From Syntrophomonadaceae bacterium (GTDB lineage: Bacteria; Bacillota; Dethiobacteria; DTU022): DNA of 10,699 nt. The stretch is from assembly GCA_003558195.1 (NCBI GenBank), contig PWMM01000170.1:1-10699 (forward strand), read 5' to 3'. The position numbers and the translations under genes are program-made. The stretch's first letter is position 1. Every line of letters starts with the position of its first letter. Shown in pieces: positions 1 to 6,728 of this stretch. A model generated the notes under the pieces. It ran no database searches. It had not been told where the DNA came from and saw only the letters and a program-made list of their open reading frames with translations.

Positions 1-1
1 G

Positions 2-682
2 CACCTGGATTTGATGAGGCTATTTCAGAGGGCTTTACGTAGAAGTGGTTTGCCCCTGGTTTACAGTGAAGGTTATAATCCGCATTTGCGCTTTAACCTT
101 GCCTTGCCTCTGCCTGTTAATGTTACAGCTTCAGAAGAGTGGGGAGAAGTTTTTTTGTCAGCTGATGTAACAACAGGGTTTTTTACTCAGGTTTTAAGTG
201 AGCAAATTCCTGAAGGTCTGGTTATAGGCAAAACAAAATTAGCAGAGCTTGATGCTCCGCTGCTGCCATCTTTGGTAAGTGCTGCTTTTTATAGGGCTTC
301 ATTTCAGGCATATGATGGCAGGAAACCCGGTTTTGAACAGTATCATGCTGCCCTTAAAAGGCTTATGGCGATGAATGAAATATTAACTGCAAAGAAGAAA
401 AAAAAACAAAAAAAGCAGAGTAAGCAAAAAATAACTTATGTAAATGTCAGGCCTTTCATTATTAAAGCATATTTTGATCAAACCGAAGGGGCAGACTGCA
501 CAGAACTGAAGATGCTTCTGCAAGCAGGCAACAGGGGTGGTATTTCGCCATTTTTTATAGTTAATTGCCTTGAAAAAGATACTGGTAATTATAATGGCCA
601 TAGTGCATACTGGCAAATACACCGGGAAAGTTTATACCAGGGAGATAATCATATTTTACAGCCTCTTTTTGAAGGGATGTGA
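2..682 (+). CDS. DUF2344 / TIGR03936-type radical SAM-linked protein, 5'-truncated by window edge
   Basis: This is the C-terminal part of the family that accompanies, or is fused to, a radical SAM protein upstream of rng-rplU-rpmA-obgE in many Clostridia. Its biochemical role is not established. The frame is open from base 2 and begins HLDLMRLFQRALRRSGLP, which matches the family's internal HLDLxRxxxRAxRRxxLP motif. The motif YSEGYNPH follows, then LALPLPV. The TTG/ATG at 11/14 are therefore internal codons, and roughly 20 or more residues lie off the left edge. Around codons 125-145 a lysine/glutamine-rich stretch (KKKKKQKKQSKQK) separates the conserved N-terminal half from a weaker C-terminal half containing ADCTELKMLLQAG. 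It is encoded by A-runs of nine (398-406) and seven (408-414). The gene ends in TGA six bases before the probable rng start, so the two are almost certainly co-transcribed. Family assignment is from motif recognition and gene order. Confidence 0.85.
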   Translation, partial: HLDLMRLFQRALRRSGLPLVYSEGYNPHLRFNLALPLPVNVTASEEWGEVFLSADVTTGFFTQVLSEQIPEGLVIGKTKLAELDAPLLPSLVSAAFYRASFQAYDGRKPGFEQYHAALKRLMAMNEILTAKKKKKQKKQSKQKITYVNVRPFIIKAYFDQTEGADCTELKMLLQAGNRGGISPFFIVNCLEKDTGNYNGHSAYWQIHRESLYQGDNHILQPLFEGM

Positions 683-688
683 GTAGTT

Positions 689-2365
689 ATTGATAAAAAA
701 ATTATAGTCAATTGTGATAACCGGGCTACCCGGGTAGCCTTGCTGGAAAAGGGCAAGTTGGTTGAAATTGATATTGAAAGACCTTTACAATACCGTGTTG
801 TTGGCAACCTCTATAAAGGGATAGTGGCTAATGTTTTACCGGGAATGCAGGCTGCTTTCATTGATATAGGCCTGGAAAAAAACGCCTTTTTATATGTCGA
901 TGATGTTTCCACCGACGATTCAGAAGAAGGCGTTCCCCTGAACCGGGTGTCAATAGAAAAACTGTTAAAAGCCGGTGAGGAAATCATGGTCCAGGTTATC
1001 AAAGAACCTTTTGGTAGTAAAGGAGCCCGGGTTACCGGTGAGATAACCATTCCCGGCCGTTACCTGGTTCTGGTTCCCGGGGCTGATTATATCGGTGTTT
1101 CAAAACGCATTGAAAGCCAGGCTGAGAGGGAAAGGCTGCGGCGTGAAGTGGAGAAATTGAAACCCAAAGAACTGGGTTTGATTGTCCGCACTGTAGCTGA
1201 AGGGGTCGATATAGAGGTTATGAAGCAAGACCTGCAGTTTTTGGTTCAGCTTTGGAACAGGATTTTGACGCGCTTTCAACAAAAAATGGCTCCGGCGATT
1301 CTTTACCAGGACTTATCTTTAACCTGCAGGATAGCACGTGATCTCTTTGTTGAAGAATTCAGCAGCTTCCTGGTAGACGATGAGCATGAATATGATAAAG
1401 TGCGGGAAATTGTTGAATACATTTCGCCTCACCTGAAGTCAAAAGTTAAGTACTATAAAGAGAAAGAACCTATTTTTGAACGCTACGGGGTAGAAAGAGA
1501 ACTCGAAAAGGCCCTTTCACGCCAGGTCTGGTTAAAAAGCGGTGGCTACCTGGTTTTTGATGAAACTGAAGCTTTGACTGTAGTTGACGTTAATACAGGA
1601 CGTTATATCGGTCGTCGTAACCTGGCTGACACTATATTAAAAACCAACCTGGAAGCAGCTGAAGAAATTGCCCGGCAGGTTCGTTTGCGCGATATTGGTG
1701 GTATAATTATTATTGATTTTATTGATATGAGCCTGGAGGAGCATCGCCGAAAAGTAATAGACCGGTTAAATTTATCTATTAAGAATGATCGTACAAAGAC
1801 TTATGTCCTTGGGCTTACTAACCTGGGCTTAGTTGAAATGACCCGTAAAAAAGTCCGTCAGGATCTTTCTGAATATCTCCAGCAGCCCTGTCACTACTGC
1901 GGTGGATCGGGTAAGGTTCTAACACCCCTTGTAGTCAGTACCCGGATAGAGAGTGATTTAATAAACCAGTTGCGGGAAGAAAAGAGTGAAGCGGTGCTGG
2001 TTGAAATGCACCATGAAGTGGCTGCAATTATTATCGGTAGCGGTGGGGGTAACTTAAAAAAACTGGAAGAAGAATTAAAGAGGCGGATTTTTATTCGGGG
2101 TTCGGAAGACGTTCATGTTGAACAATACCGGATTGTGGCCCGGGGTAGCCAGAAAAAAATACACGATTTAGCATTGCCGGTAAAAGTAGGAGAGGTTAAA
2201 GAACTGGTTATAGAAGAACCGCATTCTTCCAACCCCATTCATGGTATTGCCAGGATACACGGTTTTGTAATCAATATTGAAAATGCCGGAGATAAAGTTG
2301 GAGAAAAGGTTGATGTTGAAATTAAAGATGTAAACCGTACTTTTGCCCGCGGGGTTATAAAATAA
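689..2365 (+). CDS. rng: Ribonuclease G/E-type endoribonuclease with C-terminal TRAM-like domain
   Basis: A single-strand-specific endoribonuclease of the RNase E/G family, acting in rRNA maturation and mRNA decay. Numbered from ATT 689 (558 aa), an S1-like RNA-binding region spans about 35-120. The Mg2+-binding aspartates are D300 (VVDVNTG) and D343 (IIIIDFIDM), and the zinc-link cysteines C401 and C404 (CHYCGGSG) align with the family CPxC. A small domain with IGSGGGNL follows. The last ~58 residues (HGIARIHGFVINI..GEKVDVEI) look like a TRAM domain, as I expect for clostridial members. There is no RNase E-like scaffold tail. The N-terminal strand KKIIVNCDNRATRVALLE is conserved in the family but lies upstream of the first ATG/GTG/TTG of this frame (TTG 740). 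The likely start is thus ATT 689, with GAAGGG at 671-676, or TTG 690 plus one missing A in the run 695-701. The gene follows the DUF2344 gene directly. Confidence 0.9.
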   Translation: MDKKIIVNCDNRATRVALLEKGKLVEIDIERPLQYRVVGNLYKGIVANVLPGMQAAFIDIGLEKNAFLYVDDVSTDDSEEGVPLNRVSIEKLLKAGEEIMVQVIKEPFGSKGARVTGEITIPGRYLVLVPGADYIGVSKRIESQAERERLRREVEKLKPKELGLIVRTVAEGVDIEVMKQDLQFLVQLWNRILTRFQQKMAPAILYQDLSLTCRIARDLFVEEFSSFLVDDEHEYDKVREIVEYISPHLKSKVKYYKEKEPIFERYGVERELEKALSRQVWLKSGGYLVFDETEALTVVDVNTGRYIGRRNLADTILKTNLEAAEEIARQVRLRDIGGIIIIDFIDMSLEEHRRKVIDRLNLSIKNDRTKTYVLGLTNLGLVEMTRKKVRQDLSEYLQQPCHYCGGSGKVLTPLVVSTRIESDLINQLREEKSEAVLVEMHHEVAAIIIGSGGGNLKKLEEELKRRIFIRGSEDVHVEQYRIVARGSQKKIHDLALPVKVGEVKELVIEEPHSSNPIHGIARIHGFVINIENAGDKVGEKVDVEIKDVNRTFARGVIK

Positions 2366-2468
2366 GGGGATCTATTTTTAAGTTTTGCATGGCAGAGAGA
2401 GCTCTACAACTTTGACTCTATACAATTATTTTAATTAGGCGAAGTAGTTTTAAATAGCTTCGATTTGA

Positions 2469-2497
2469 TTGACAAAGGCCTGTACGCGTGTTAAACT
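2469..2497 (+). promoter_or_regulatory. Sigma-A promoter of the rplU-rpmA unit
   Basis: A perfect TTGACA -35 box (2469-2474) is followed by TTAAACT at 2491-2497. Reading TAAACT as the -10 box gives a 17-bp spacer. Transcription would start near 2503, just upstream of the L21 leader RNA. No strong terminator is visible between rng and this promoter, so readthrough from rng may add to expression. The -10 is imperfect, so confidence is moderate. Confidence 0.65.
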
Positions 2498-2507
2498 CAG
2501 CATTAGA

Positions 2508-2584
2508 TTGAAAACCGCACGAAGATGGTCTGAAATGCCCCGTAAAACTCGGGCTACCTGATTCGGCGAGTCCTTACAGGGGGT
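2508..2584 (+). promoter_or_regulatory. L21 leader RNA (ribosomal protein L21 5'-UTR element)
   Basis: The 5'-UTR of rplU carries the conserved words of the Firmicutes L21 leader (Rfam RF00559, recognised from memory): AAAACCGCACGAAGATGG near 2512, CTGAAATGCCC, TCGGGCTACC near 2549, and GGCGAGTCCTTACAGG at 2565-2580 merging with the Shine-Dalgarno sequence. A hairpin CCCG/CGGG (2539-2542 with 2550-2553) is visible. The element is believed to mediate feedback by L21 or a ribosomal protein complex. Mechanism here is by analogy only. Confidence 0.8.
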
Positions 2585-2590
2585 TTGTTT

Positions 2591-2902
2591 ATGTACGCAA
2601 TTATTGAAACCGGCGGCAAGCAATATCGTGTTGAAGAAGGGTCCAGTATTCGCGTGGAGAAATTGCCGGCGGAAAAGGGAGAAACAGTAAAATTCGATCG
2701 GGTGTTAATGTTCAAAGATGATGCAGAAGTGAAACTGGGCAATCCCTACCTTGATAATTTCCAGGTTGAGGGTAAGGTAGTTAGTAATGGACGTGGACGT
2801 AAAATCACCGTTTACAAGTATAAGCCTAAGAAAAATTACAGGCGAAAAAAAGGGCACCGTCAACCCTACAGTGAAGTTCGTATAGAAAAAATTAGCGGTT
2901 GA
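2591..2902 (+). CDS. rplU: 50S ribosomal protein L21
   Basis: Large-subunit ribosomal protein L21, which binds 23S rRNA. The product is 103 aa, the normal family length, and starts MYAIIETGGKQYRVEEG, the family's typical N-terminus. The C-terminal KPKKNYRRKKGHRQPYSEVRI is the conserved basic signature. The ATG at 2591 is chosen over the in-frame TTG at 2585 because AGGGGG (2578-2583) lies seven bases upstream of it and the family starts with MYAI. The gene has its own promoter and L21 leader. It is followed after 44 bases by rpmA, with no prp (ysxB) gene between them. Confidence 0.97.
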   Translation: MYAIIETGGKQYRVEEGSSIRVEKLPAEKGETVKFDRVLMFKDDAEVKLGNPYLDNFQVEGKVVSNGRGRKITVYKYKPKKNYRRKKGHRQPYSEVRIEKISG

Positions 2903-2918
2903 TAATTGTTAACAATTA
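2903..2918. repeat. 16-bp perfect palindrome between rplU and rpmA
   Basis: TAATTGTTAACAATTA at 2903-2918 is its own reverse complement and starts immediately after the rplU stop codon. It has no T-run and no loop, so it is unlikely to be a terminator. It could bind a dimeric regulator or fold as a weak AU-rich hairpin, or it may be chance. Confidence 0.5.
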
Positions 2919-2946
2919 GGGCAAGCCTGAAAGTGAGGTGTGGTAA

Positions 2947-3219
2947 ATGGCTCATAAAAAAGGAGTAGGAAGTTCACGTAACGGACGCGATAGTAACGCG
3001 AAACGACTGGGCGTTAAACGTTATGGTGGTCAGGTAGTTAAAGCCGGGAGTATAATTATTCGGCAAAGAGGGACAAAGTTCCACCCGGGTATTAACGTCG
3101 GTATAGGCGGAGATGATACTTTGTTTGCCAAAGCCGATGGACGCGTGGTTTTTGAGCACACTAATCGTGCCAAAAAGCAGGTCAGCGTAATGCCTTTAGA
3201 AGGTGCAGCTGTAAACTAG
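2947..3219 (+). CDS. rpmA: 50S ribosomal protein L27 (no Prp-cleaved N-terminal extension)
   Basis: Large-subunit ribosomal protein L27, whose N-terminus reaches toward the peptidyl transferase centre. The product is 90 aa, starts MAHKKGVGSSRNGRDSNAKR and contains GVKRYGGQVV and IIRQRGTKFHPG, all family hallmarks. GAGGTG at 2935-2940 lies six bases before the ATG. Many Firmicutes make L27 with an N-terminal extension ending in LQFFA/S, removed by the protease Prp encoded between rplU and rpmA. Here the protein begins directly with the mature-type sequence, and the 44-base gap leaves no room for prp. A strong terminator follows. Confidence 0.97.
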   Translation: MAHKKGVGSSRNGRDSNAKRLGVKRYGGQVVKAGSIIIRQRGTKFHPGINVGIGGDDTLFAKADGRVVFEHTNRAKKQVSVMPLEGAAVN

Positions 3220-3224
3220 CATGA

Positions 3225-3259
3225 AAGGTCCGGGCTAACCCGGACCTTGTTTTATATTT
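3225..3259 (+). terminator. Rho-independent terminator after rpmA
   Basis: A perfect 10-bp stem AAGGTCCGGG / CCCGGACCTT (3225-3234 with 3239-3248) closes a CTAA tetraloop and is followed by GTTTTATATTT. It begins a few bases after the rpmA stop and should end the rplU-rpmA transcript, separating it from obgE. Confidence 0.9.
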
Positions 3260-3300
3260 CCAGCTATATAATTGGCAACGCTACAGGTGATCATTAGCTA

Positions 3301-4584
3301 ATGTTTGTGGATGAATTGGATCTTGTCGTTCAAGGTGGTCGAGGCGGGAATGGAGCAGTATCTTTTCGAAGGGAAAAATATGTTCCAAGAGGCGGACCCG
3401 ATGGTGGAGATGGAGGAGACGGAGGCAGTGTCTATTTACAGTCTCATTCTTCTAAACATAGTTTTCTCGATTTGAGTTACAGACGCCTGTTAAAGGCCGA
3501 TGACGGAATGCAGGGCAGGAAAAAAAACCAGCAGGGAGCCAGGGGTAAAGATTTACATGTTAAAGTTCCACCTGGTACTTTAGTTCGTAATGAAAATGGC
3601 AATATCTTGGCTGACCTGGATTCTCCCGGGCAGAAATTGCTTGTCGCAAGAGGGGGAAAGGGAGGTAAAGGTAATGCTCGCTTTGCTTCATCTAGACGCC
3701 GGGCTCCCAGGTTGGCAGAAAAAGGTCTCCTTGGAGAAGAAAGAAAGATCAAGCTTGAATTAAAAGTTATTGCCCAGGTTGGAATAGTCGGATTACCAAA
3801 TGCAGGTAAATCAACTTTTTTAAGTAGGATCAGTGCTGCAAAACCTAAAGTTGACTCTTACCCCTTCACTACCCTTGCGCCTAACTTGGGGATAGTAAAA
3901 GTTGGCGATGAGGGTAGTTTTACTGTTGCAGATTTACCAGGTTTAATCAAGGATGCGCATCTGGGAGCGGGCCTTGGTCATCAATTTTTAAAACATGTAG
4001 AAAGGAACCTGTTGCTATTATTTTTTATCGATTTAACACCGGATATTGAACCTGATCCTGGTAAATCATACCGGCTCTTAAAAAATGAGTTGAAAGCTTT
4101 TAATCCCAAGCTATTAGAATATCCCAGGATTGTTGTGGGTAATAAACTAGATCTTACGGGAGCGGACAAGCAGCTTTTGGATTTGCGTTATGCAATAAAA
4201 AAGATTGAAAAAGAGAGTATTCCTGTTATGGCTGTTTCTGCTGCGACCGGCGATGGAGTTGACAATTTAAAGCGTCGGTTATATGAGATGGTAAACGAAT
4301 TAGCCGAAAAGGAAACCGTTGCTCAATTATCGCAAGAAACCCAATTCGAAGAGATTGATATAGAGAAGCCCTTAAGTATTAATCTATCTGGAGGGGTTTA
4401 TTGGATTAGTGGGACAGCCATAGAGAAGATGGCGGCAAAAACTGATTTTGATAATGAAGAAGCCTTGCATCGTTTTCAAGAGTTTACCCGAAAAATTGGT
4501 TTGGATAAATTATTAAAACTAAAAGGGATAAAAGAAGGCGATACTGTGCGCATAGGGAGCGAAGAATTTTATTATTTTGAGTAA
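3301..4584 (+). CDS. obgE: Obg-family GTPase (ribosome assembly / stress GTPase)
   Basis: An essential GTPase that associates with the 50S subunit during late assembly and links growth to the stringent response. The 427-aa product has all three Obg domains. The glycine-rich Obg fold covers about 1-158, with runs such as GGRGGNGAVSFRREKYVPRG. The G domain carries G1 GLPNAGKST (164-172), G3 DLPGLI (211-216), G4 NKLD (281-284) and G5 SAA (313-315). A C-terminal OCT domain (about 350-427) contains VYWISGTAIEKM and ends GSEEFYYFE. AGGTGA (3285-3290) precedes the ATG by ten bases. The gene sits after the rpmA terminator, so it needs its own promoter. A TATAAT at 3267-3272 lacks a convincing -35 box. 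The nadD start lies about 20 bases downstream. Confidence 0.97.
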   Translation: MFVDELDLVVQGGRGGNGAVSFRREKYVPRGGPDGGDGGDGGSVYLQSHSSKHSFLDLSYRRLLKADDGMQGRKKNQQGARGKDLHVKVPPGTLVRNENGNILADLDSPGQKLLVARGGKGGKGNARFASSRRRAPRLAEKGLLGEERKIKLELKVIAQVGIVGLPNAGKSTFLSRISAAKPKVDSYPFTTLAPNLGIVKVGDEGSFTVADLPGLIKDAHLGAGLGHQFLKHVERNLLLLFFIDLTPDIEPDPGKSYRLLKNELKAFNPKLLEYPRIVVGNKLDLTGADKQLLDLRYAIKKIEKESIPVMAVSAATGDGVDNLKRRLYEMVNELAEKETVAQLSQETQFEEIDIEKPLSINLSGGVYWISGTAIEKMAAKTDFDNEEALHRFQEFTRKIGLDKLLKLKGIKEGDTVRIGSEEFYYFE

Positions 4585-4605
4585 GTAATAAAGGAGTTGC
4601 CTTTA

Positions 4606-5250
4606 TTGTTTTTTTTCCGTACCAACGATAATGCTGCCGCCATAAATATAGGTTTAATGGGTGGTACTTTTGATCCCATCCATGTGGGGCACCTGGTTAC
4701 CGCCGAGGAGGCAAGGCAGCAATTTGATCTCGATTATGTTGTTTTTGTACCTACCGGCAACCCTCCCCATAAGGAAAAGGAAATAATAACCCTGCCTGAG
4801 CACCGCTATTTGATGACTTCTCTTGCTGTTATGTCTAATCCCTATTTTTTTGTTTCTTCAGTGGAAATCAATTCAGAAAAACCTTCCTATACAATTGATA
4901 CAGTCAAACATTTTTCTGGCAATGAAAAAGAAGGACCAGCTTTATTCTTTATCACCGGAGCTGACGCTATCTTAGAAATATTTAGTTGGAAAGACTATGA
5001 AAAGTTGCTGAGATTATGCACATTTATTGCAGTTTCCAGGCCTGGTTATTCCCTGGATCGTTTTCGTGAAACCCTGGATCAGGTTTGTCCTGACATGATT
5101 AACAAGGTTCACCTCCTTGAAATACCAGCCCTGGCAGTCTCTTCAACTTATATAAGAGAGCGGGTAGCATTAGGTAAAACCATAAAATATCTAACCCCGG
5201 AACCTGTTGAGCAGTATATTAAGAAACACGGACTTTACCTTACAGGGTAA
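4606..5250 (+). CDS. nadD: Nicotinate-nucleotide adenylyltransferase
   Basis: Transfers AMP from ATP to nicotinate mononucleotide to give deamido-NAD, the central step of NAD synthesis in the cytoplasm. The nucleotidyltransferase signature GGTFDPIHVGHL is at about residues 19-30, with HxGH at 26-29, and the second ATP-binding motif SSTYIRER is at 179-186. I chose TTG 4606 (214 aa) because AAGGAG (4591-4596) stands nine bases before it. An in-frame TTG at 4597 directly abuts that Shine-Dalgarno sequence and is too close. Compared with homologues starting MKIGLMGGTFDP, the protein has about 13 extra N-terminal residues (FFFRTND..). The ATG at 4657 is conserved but would cut into the first beta-strand. 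The gene lies 21 bases after obgE and is probably in its operon. No yhbY gene lies between them. Confidence 0.95.
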   Translation: MFFFRTNDNAAAINIGLMGGTFDPIHVGHLVTAEEARQQFDLDYVVFVPTGNPPHKEKEIITLPEHRYLMTSLAVMSNPYFFVSSVEINSEKPSYTIDTVKHFSGNEKEGPALFFITGADAILEIFSWKDYEKLLRLCTFIAVSRPGYSLDRFRETLDQVCPDMINKVHLLEIPALAVSSTYIRERVALGKTIKYLTPEPVEQYIKKHGLYLTG

Positions 5251-5308
5251 TAGCAGCGGTAGTATTAACCTGGATATGGGTTATAATATAAATGGAGGTG
5301 CTTGTTTA

Positions 5309-5560
5309 ATGGTAAAAACTCTTTATGTCGGAAACATCCCCTGGAGTACCAAAGAAGGTGATTTGGAAAAATTTTTTTCGGAACATGGAGAAGTAGTGGA
5401 GTGCCGAATAATAACTGAGAGGGCAACGGGACGTTCACGTGGTTATGGTTTTGTGGAAGTGAATGAAACTCAGGTGGCAGATATCCTGGAAAAAACAAAC
5501 GGCGCTGAGTTGGAAGGACGTAAGTTGGTAGTTAATGAGGCAAAACCGCGCGAGCAATAA
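5309..5560 (+). CDS. Single-RRM RNA-binding protein
   Basis: A small cytoplasmic RNA-binding protein consisting of one RRM domain and almost nothing else (83 aa). RNP2 is LYVGNI (residues 5-10) and RNP1 is RGYGFVEV (44-51). The aromatic residues Y6, Y46 and F48 that stack on RNA bases are in place, while the last RNP1 position is V rather than F/Y. There is no glycine-rich tail. The start at ATG 5309 is set by a strong GGAGGTG (5294-5300) eight bases upstream and by the family start MxxxLYVGN. A longer open frame back to 5207 runs into nadD and is not used. RNA target and function cannot be told from the sequence. The gene interrupts the common nadD-yqeK order. Confidence 0.93.
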   Translation: MVKTLYVGNIPWSTKEGDLEKFFSEHGEVVECRIITERATGRSRGYGFVEVNETQVADILEKTNGAELEGRKLVVNEAKPREQ

Positions 5561-5594
5561 CTGATAGATTCATTTTTATAATTGCTCTTTTATA
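5552..5594 (+). terminator. Possible weak terminator after the RRM gene
   Basis: A 7-bp inverted repeat GAGCAAT / ATTGCTC (5552-5558 with 5581-5587), separated by 22 AT-rich bases, is followed by TTTTAT. The left arm overlaps the end of the RRM coding sequence. The long loop and short T-run make it weak. It may only attenuate transcription into yqeK. Confidence 0.3.
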
Positions 5595-5651
5595 GTGGCC
5601 TGATAAATTTTATGGTTACAATCTAAATATTTTTAGAGCCGTGATTATTAT

Positions 5652-6233
5652 ATGAAAGCTGATCGATACATAGAAATTATAAAAACAAAGCTTGATCAGG
5701 AGTTATTTAATCACTCCCTTGGTGTAGCCGAAGCTGCGGCTAAATTAGCCCAGCGCTACGGAGCGGCTACAGATAGTGCATATCTTGCTGGTATCATCCA
5801 TGATTATGGGAAACGGTTCAGTGGACAAGAACTCCTAAAACTGGCCCAGGAGATGAATATAAGATTAGACTGGATTACCCGGCAGGAGAAGCGCCTGCTT
5901 CATGCACCGGTAGGAGCCGCTTTAATAAGAAAGGAATTGCTGATTGATGATCCAGATATTTTAAAGGCTGTGGCAAATCATACCACAGGTTGTTCTGGTA
6001 TGAGCAAGCTGGAAAAAATAGTTTATTTGGCTGATTATATCGAAACAGGCAGGGATTACCCTGAAGTTGAAAAGATCAGGCAAATAGCCTTGAAAGATTT
6101 TGAACTGGCTTTGCTTGAAGCAGTGGAATTTGCCATTAGATCGGTTTTAGATAGAAAGTTATTATTGCATCCGGATTCGGTTGCTTTCCGTAATGAGCTC
6201 CTGCAGTTACAAAAAGAAAGTGTAAAGCCTTGA
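5652..6233 (+). CDS. yqeK: YqeK-type HD-domain diadenosine tetraphosphate hydrolase
   Basis: HD-superfamily metal-dependent phosphohydrolase. YqeK proteins have been shown to hydrolyse Ap4A symmetrically to two ADP, which is family knowledge rather than something visible here. In the 193-aa product the metal ligands are H21 (FNHSLGVAE), H50-D51 (IIHDYGK), H84 (HAPVGA), H110 (NHTTG) and D128 (YLADYIE), the complete family pattern. Length is typical. The ATG at 5652 is the only reasonable start, although its ribosome binding site is weak (TAGAG around 5634-5638), which contrasts with its neighbours and suggests low expression. It sits between the nadD/RRM genes and rsfS, its usual context. Confidence 0.92.
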   Translation: MKADRYIEIIKTKLDQELFNHSLGVAEAAAKLAQRYGAATDSAYLAGIIHDYGKRFSGQELLKLAQEMNIRLDWITRQEKRLLHAPVGAALIRKELLIDDPDILKAVANHTTGCSGMSKLEKIVYLADYIETGRDYPEVEKIRQIALKDFELALLEAVEFAIRSVLDRKLLLHPDSVAFRNELLQLQKESVKP

Positions 6234-6291
6234 TAGCAAATACTGATCGCTATTTTAATATAGGATTTAGATCATAGGGAGGTGTTTTTAT

Positions 6292-6654
6292 TTGATACGG
6301 GAACCAGCGAACGGCTCCCGGGAATTGGCCTCGCAAATTATTAAGCTGGCAGAGGAAAAGAAAGCACATGATTTACTGGTACTGGAAGTTGGTAAAGTAT
6401 CGATTATTGCTGATTATTTTATAATTGGGACTGGATCAACAGCAGTTCAAGTCCATGCTATTTGTGATAATATCATAAATAATTTGAAAGAATCGGGCTA
6501 TAATGCTTTACGGATAGAAGGTTACCGTGAAGGTTGGTGGGTTATTCTTGATTATGGGGCGGTTATTATTCATATCTTTCAGCCAGAATCAAGAGAGTTT
6601 TATGATCTTGAAAGGCTTTGGGCAAATGCCCCTAAATTAGAATTAGATAATTAA
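6292..6654 (+). CDS. rsfS: Ribosome silencing factor RsfS
   Basis: Binds L14 on the 50S subunit and blocks joining with 30S, lowering translation under starvation. The 120-aa protein has the family body: KKAHDLLVLEV, the IADYFIIGTG block, VHAICDNI, and the C-terminal block LRIEGYREGWWVILDYGAV followed by VIIHIFQPESREFYDLERLW. The start is TTG 6292, set by a strong GGGAGGTG (6277-6284) seven bases upstream. No better-placed ATG exists. It follows yqeK after 58 bases, the standard order in Firmicutes. Confidence 0.96.
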   Translation: MIREPANGSRELASQIIKLAEEKKAHDLLVLEVGKVSIIADYFIIGTGSTAVQVHAICDNIINNLKESGYNALRIEGYREGWWVILDYGAVIIHIFQPESREFYDLERLWANAPKLELDN

Positions 6655-6728
6655 AATAATTCCTTATTTGCAAATGAATCTAAAGATCACTAAACTGATC
6701 AAAGTTCCTACAGTCAGCAGGTGAAATG

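Noticed and set aside
11..2365. DUF2344 and RNase G frames are the same phase, separated by one TGA: a possible readthrough fusion
   Set aside because: Both are normally separate proteins with conserved ends, and a Shine-Dalgarno-like GAAGGG precedes the second. No recoding signal is apparent.
2440..2462. Hairpin CGAAG/CTTCG after rng as a terminator
   Set aside because: Only five to six base pairs with a long AT loop and no proper T-run.
3246..3272. Promoter for obgE using TATAAT at 3267-3272
   Set aside because: The only -35-like sequence lies within the rpmA terminator with a 14-15 bp spacer. Some promoter is needed for obgE, but this one is not supported well enough.
5282..5287. TATAAT just upstream of the RRM gene as a promoter -10 box
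   Set aside because: No convincing -35 box 16-18 bp upstream, and transcription would start at the ribosome binding site itself.
5207..5308. Extended N-terminus for the RRM protein starting inside nadD
   Set aside because: The extension has no homology-like character, and the ATG at 5309 has a strong GGAGGTG and matches the family start.
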